From the NCBI GenBank assembly GCA_900550105.1, contig URQW01000001.1:186001-250000 (forward strand): a stretch of DNA of 64,000 bases, written 5' to 3'. The notes under the pieces were generated by a model that was not told the origin of the DNA, made no database searches, and worked only from the letters and a program-made list of their open reading frames with translations. The position numbers were made by a program, and so were the translations under genes. Below, in pieces: positions 63,098-64,000 of this stretch (positions within the stretch are counted from its first letter, which is position 1; each line of letters opens with the position of its first letter). This stretch comes from an uncultured Pelosinus sp. Its GTDB lineage: Bacteria > Bacillota > Negativicutes > UMGS1260.

Positions 63098-64000
63098 AAT
63101 CCTCTACCTCCTTATCAAGGCACTTCGGAAAATACATACGTACCGTCGTTCCTATCCCGACTTCGCTTTCTAGTTGAATGCCATATTTATGCCCATACAG
63201 ACCGCGCAACCGCTCATGCACATTCACAAGGCCAATCGCCTCACTGGCACTTTCCTCCAAAGGATTCACAATCGTCAAATCCATGCCCACGCCATCATCA
63301 ATGATTTCCACAATCACATCGTCGCTAAGCATGCGAACCCGCAGAATAATCTTACCGCCAGCTTCCTTCGGCTGCAATCCGTGCTTAATCGCATTTTCCA
63401 CCAGTGGTTGAATGCTCAGCGACGGAATCAAATAATGATCGCTGTGATGATCAATTTCTTTTACCACAAGCAGCTTGTCACCATGCCGGGCCTGCTCTAT
63501 CGTTAGATAACTTTCTACCTGGGCAATTTCTTCAACAATGGGAATCATTTTCCCCGTCTTGTGTAGCGTAAAGCGGAATAAGGCTGCTAAATTAGCAAGA
63601 AGACCACGCGCCTGCTCCGGCTTTGTTCTCACCAGAGATGTGATCGTATTTAAGGTATTAAAGAAAAAATGCGGATTAATCTGTGCGTACAGAGCCTTTA
63701 ATTCGGAACGAGACGCCAGCTTCGCCTGACGATCAATTTCCGTAAGCTCTAGCTGTGTAGAGAAAAGCTGCGCCAACCCTTCCGCAAAGACAATATCCGA
63801 ATGAACGACAGCTCGCTCTGCCGTATAGTACAGTTTTAATGTGCCAATTACCTCGCCAGCCTGTACTAAGGGAACGACAACCGCGCTGGCCAGCTTACAC
63901 TGCGGCCGCGAACAGCCAATCTCACTTTTTTCCTGAGCCACAATCGGTGCGCCTGTCGTAAGCGCTTTTCGCGTAATTTGCGTCAACTTCGATAAATGAG
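63090..64000 (-). CDS. LytS/BtsS-type sensor histidine kinase, N-terminus beyond window
   Basis: About 303 residues are visible and the frame is open at the right edge, so the membrane-sensor part (5TM Lyt, in this family) lies outside. Visible are a GAF domain (about 1-110; KSEIGCSRPQCKLASAVVVPLVQAGEVIGTL), the His_kinase motif LYAQINPHFFFNTLNTI with the phospho-His, and the ATPase domain (QPLVENAIKHGLQP, DDGVGMD). It phosphorylates the LytTR regulator encoded next and likely controls cstA, sensing pyruvate or a related signal. Confidence 0.94.
   Translation of the reverse strand, partial: HLSKLTQITRKALTTGAPIVAQEKSEIGCSRPQCKLASAVVVPLVQAGEVIGTLKLYYTAERAVVHSDIVFAEGLAQLFSTQLELTEIDRQAKLASRSELKALYAQINPHFFFNTLNTITSLVRTKPEQARGLLANLAALFRFTLHKTGKMIPIVEEIAQVESYLTIEQARHGDKLLVVKEIDHHSDHYLIPSLSIQPLVENAIKHGLQPKEAGGKIILRVRMLSDDVIVEIIDDGVGMDLTIVNPLEESASEAIGLVNVHERLRGLYGHKYGIQLESEVGIGTTVRMYFPKCLDKEVEDCA

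Noticed and set aside
1..64000. CRISPR arrays, tRNA and rRNA genes
   Set aside because: No regularly spaced repeats with unique spacers and no tRNA or rRNA signature were found on reading either strand.

Overview
The window looks like chromosome from an endospore-forming, Gram-negative-type Firmicute (class Negativicutes, something like Pelosinus or Sporomusa). This is inferred from spore genes (CotF-like coat protein, spore photoproduct lyase), a CoA-based organic-acid metabolism under sigma-54 control, strong AGGAGG ribosome sites and the overall protein style; no rRNA or other marker gene is present to settle it. No tRNA, rRNA or CRISPR array was seen.

Region 1 (1-14.7 kb, all minus strand) is one long chemosensory operon: TetR regulator, cheY, cheA, cheW, three methyl-accepting receptors with a second cheW, cheR, cheB and a multi-PAS hybrid histidine kinase cut by the left edge. 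A good sigma-A promoter and a perfect 18-bp palindrome lie directly before the TetR gene, suggesting autogenous control of the whole array. The three receptors share an unusual C-terminal tail (DxEFGKY), and a decayed copy of that tail sits in frame just after the cheA stop codon.

Region 2 (15-30.6 kb) holds a zinc-ribbon protein, a Cache receptor, two paralogous MFS carriers around an XRE regulator with three copies of a palindromic operator, an orphan 334-residue protein, a sigma-54-driven operon (unknown membrane protein plus two-subunit acetoacetate-type CoA-transferase) with its CBS-AAA-Fis activator, a Cache-HAMP protein that has lost the receptor signalling domain, and a secreted SGNH hydrolase.

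Region 3 (about 30.6-44.6 kb) is accessory DNA lying downstream of rlmH. Five short direct repeats, each reproducing the last codons of rlmH (reading GEKYHL-stop or a close variant), cut it into small cassettes: spore photoproduct lyase plus a flavin/PLP-oxidase-like protein; WYL regulator plus peptidase E; RibD-like reductase, HxlR regulator and quinone reductase; and a pair of DUF262 (GmrSD-like) putative defence genes with a dead IS256 element and a 200-bp IS remnant. This is the pattern expected from repeated SCC-type integration at rlmH. A chloramphenicol acetyltransferase gene with a classic translational attenuator (leader peptide MKKTEK) lies at the left side.

Region 4 (44.5-64 kb) is mostly housekeeping and metabolism: rlmH, HtrA protease, a WalJ/YycJ-type hydrolase, phosphomannomutase, a membrane zinc peptidase, a Fur/PerR regulator, two spore-coat-like proteins, a sigma-54-controlled operon (DASS carrier, HMG-CoA lyase, class III CoA-transferase) with a PrpR-type activator that could use 3-hydroxy-3-methylglutarate or a similar acid, a YeiH-type carrier with a small membrane partner, homocysteine methyltransferase with an amino-acid-binding lipoprotein, and CstA with a LytS/LytR-type two-component system that runs off the right edge. 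HMG-CoA cleavage would yield acetoacetate, which the CoA-transferase of region 2 could activate, so the two sigma-54 operons may be metabolically linked.
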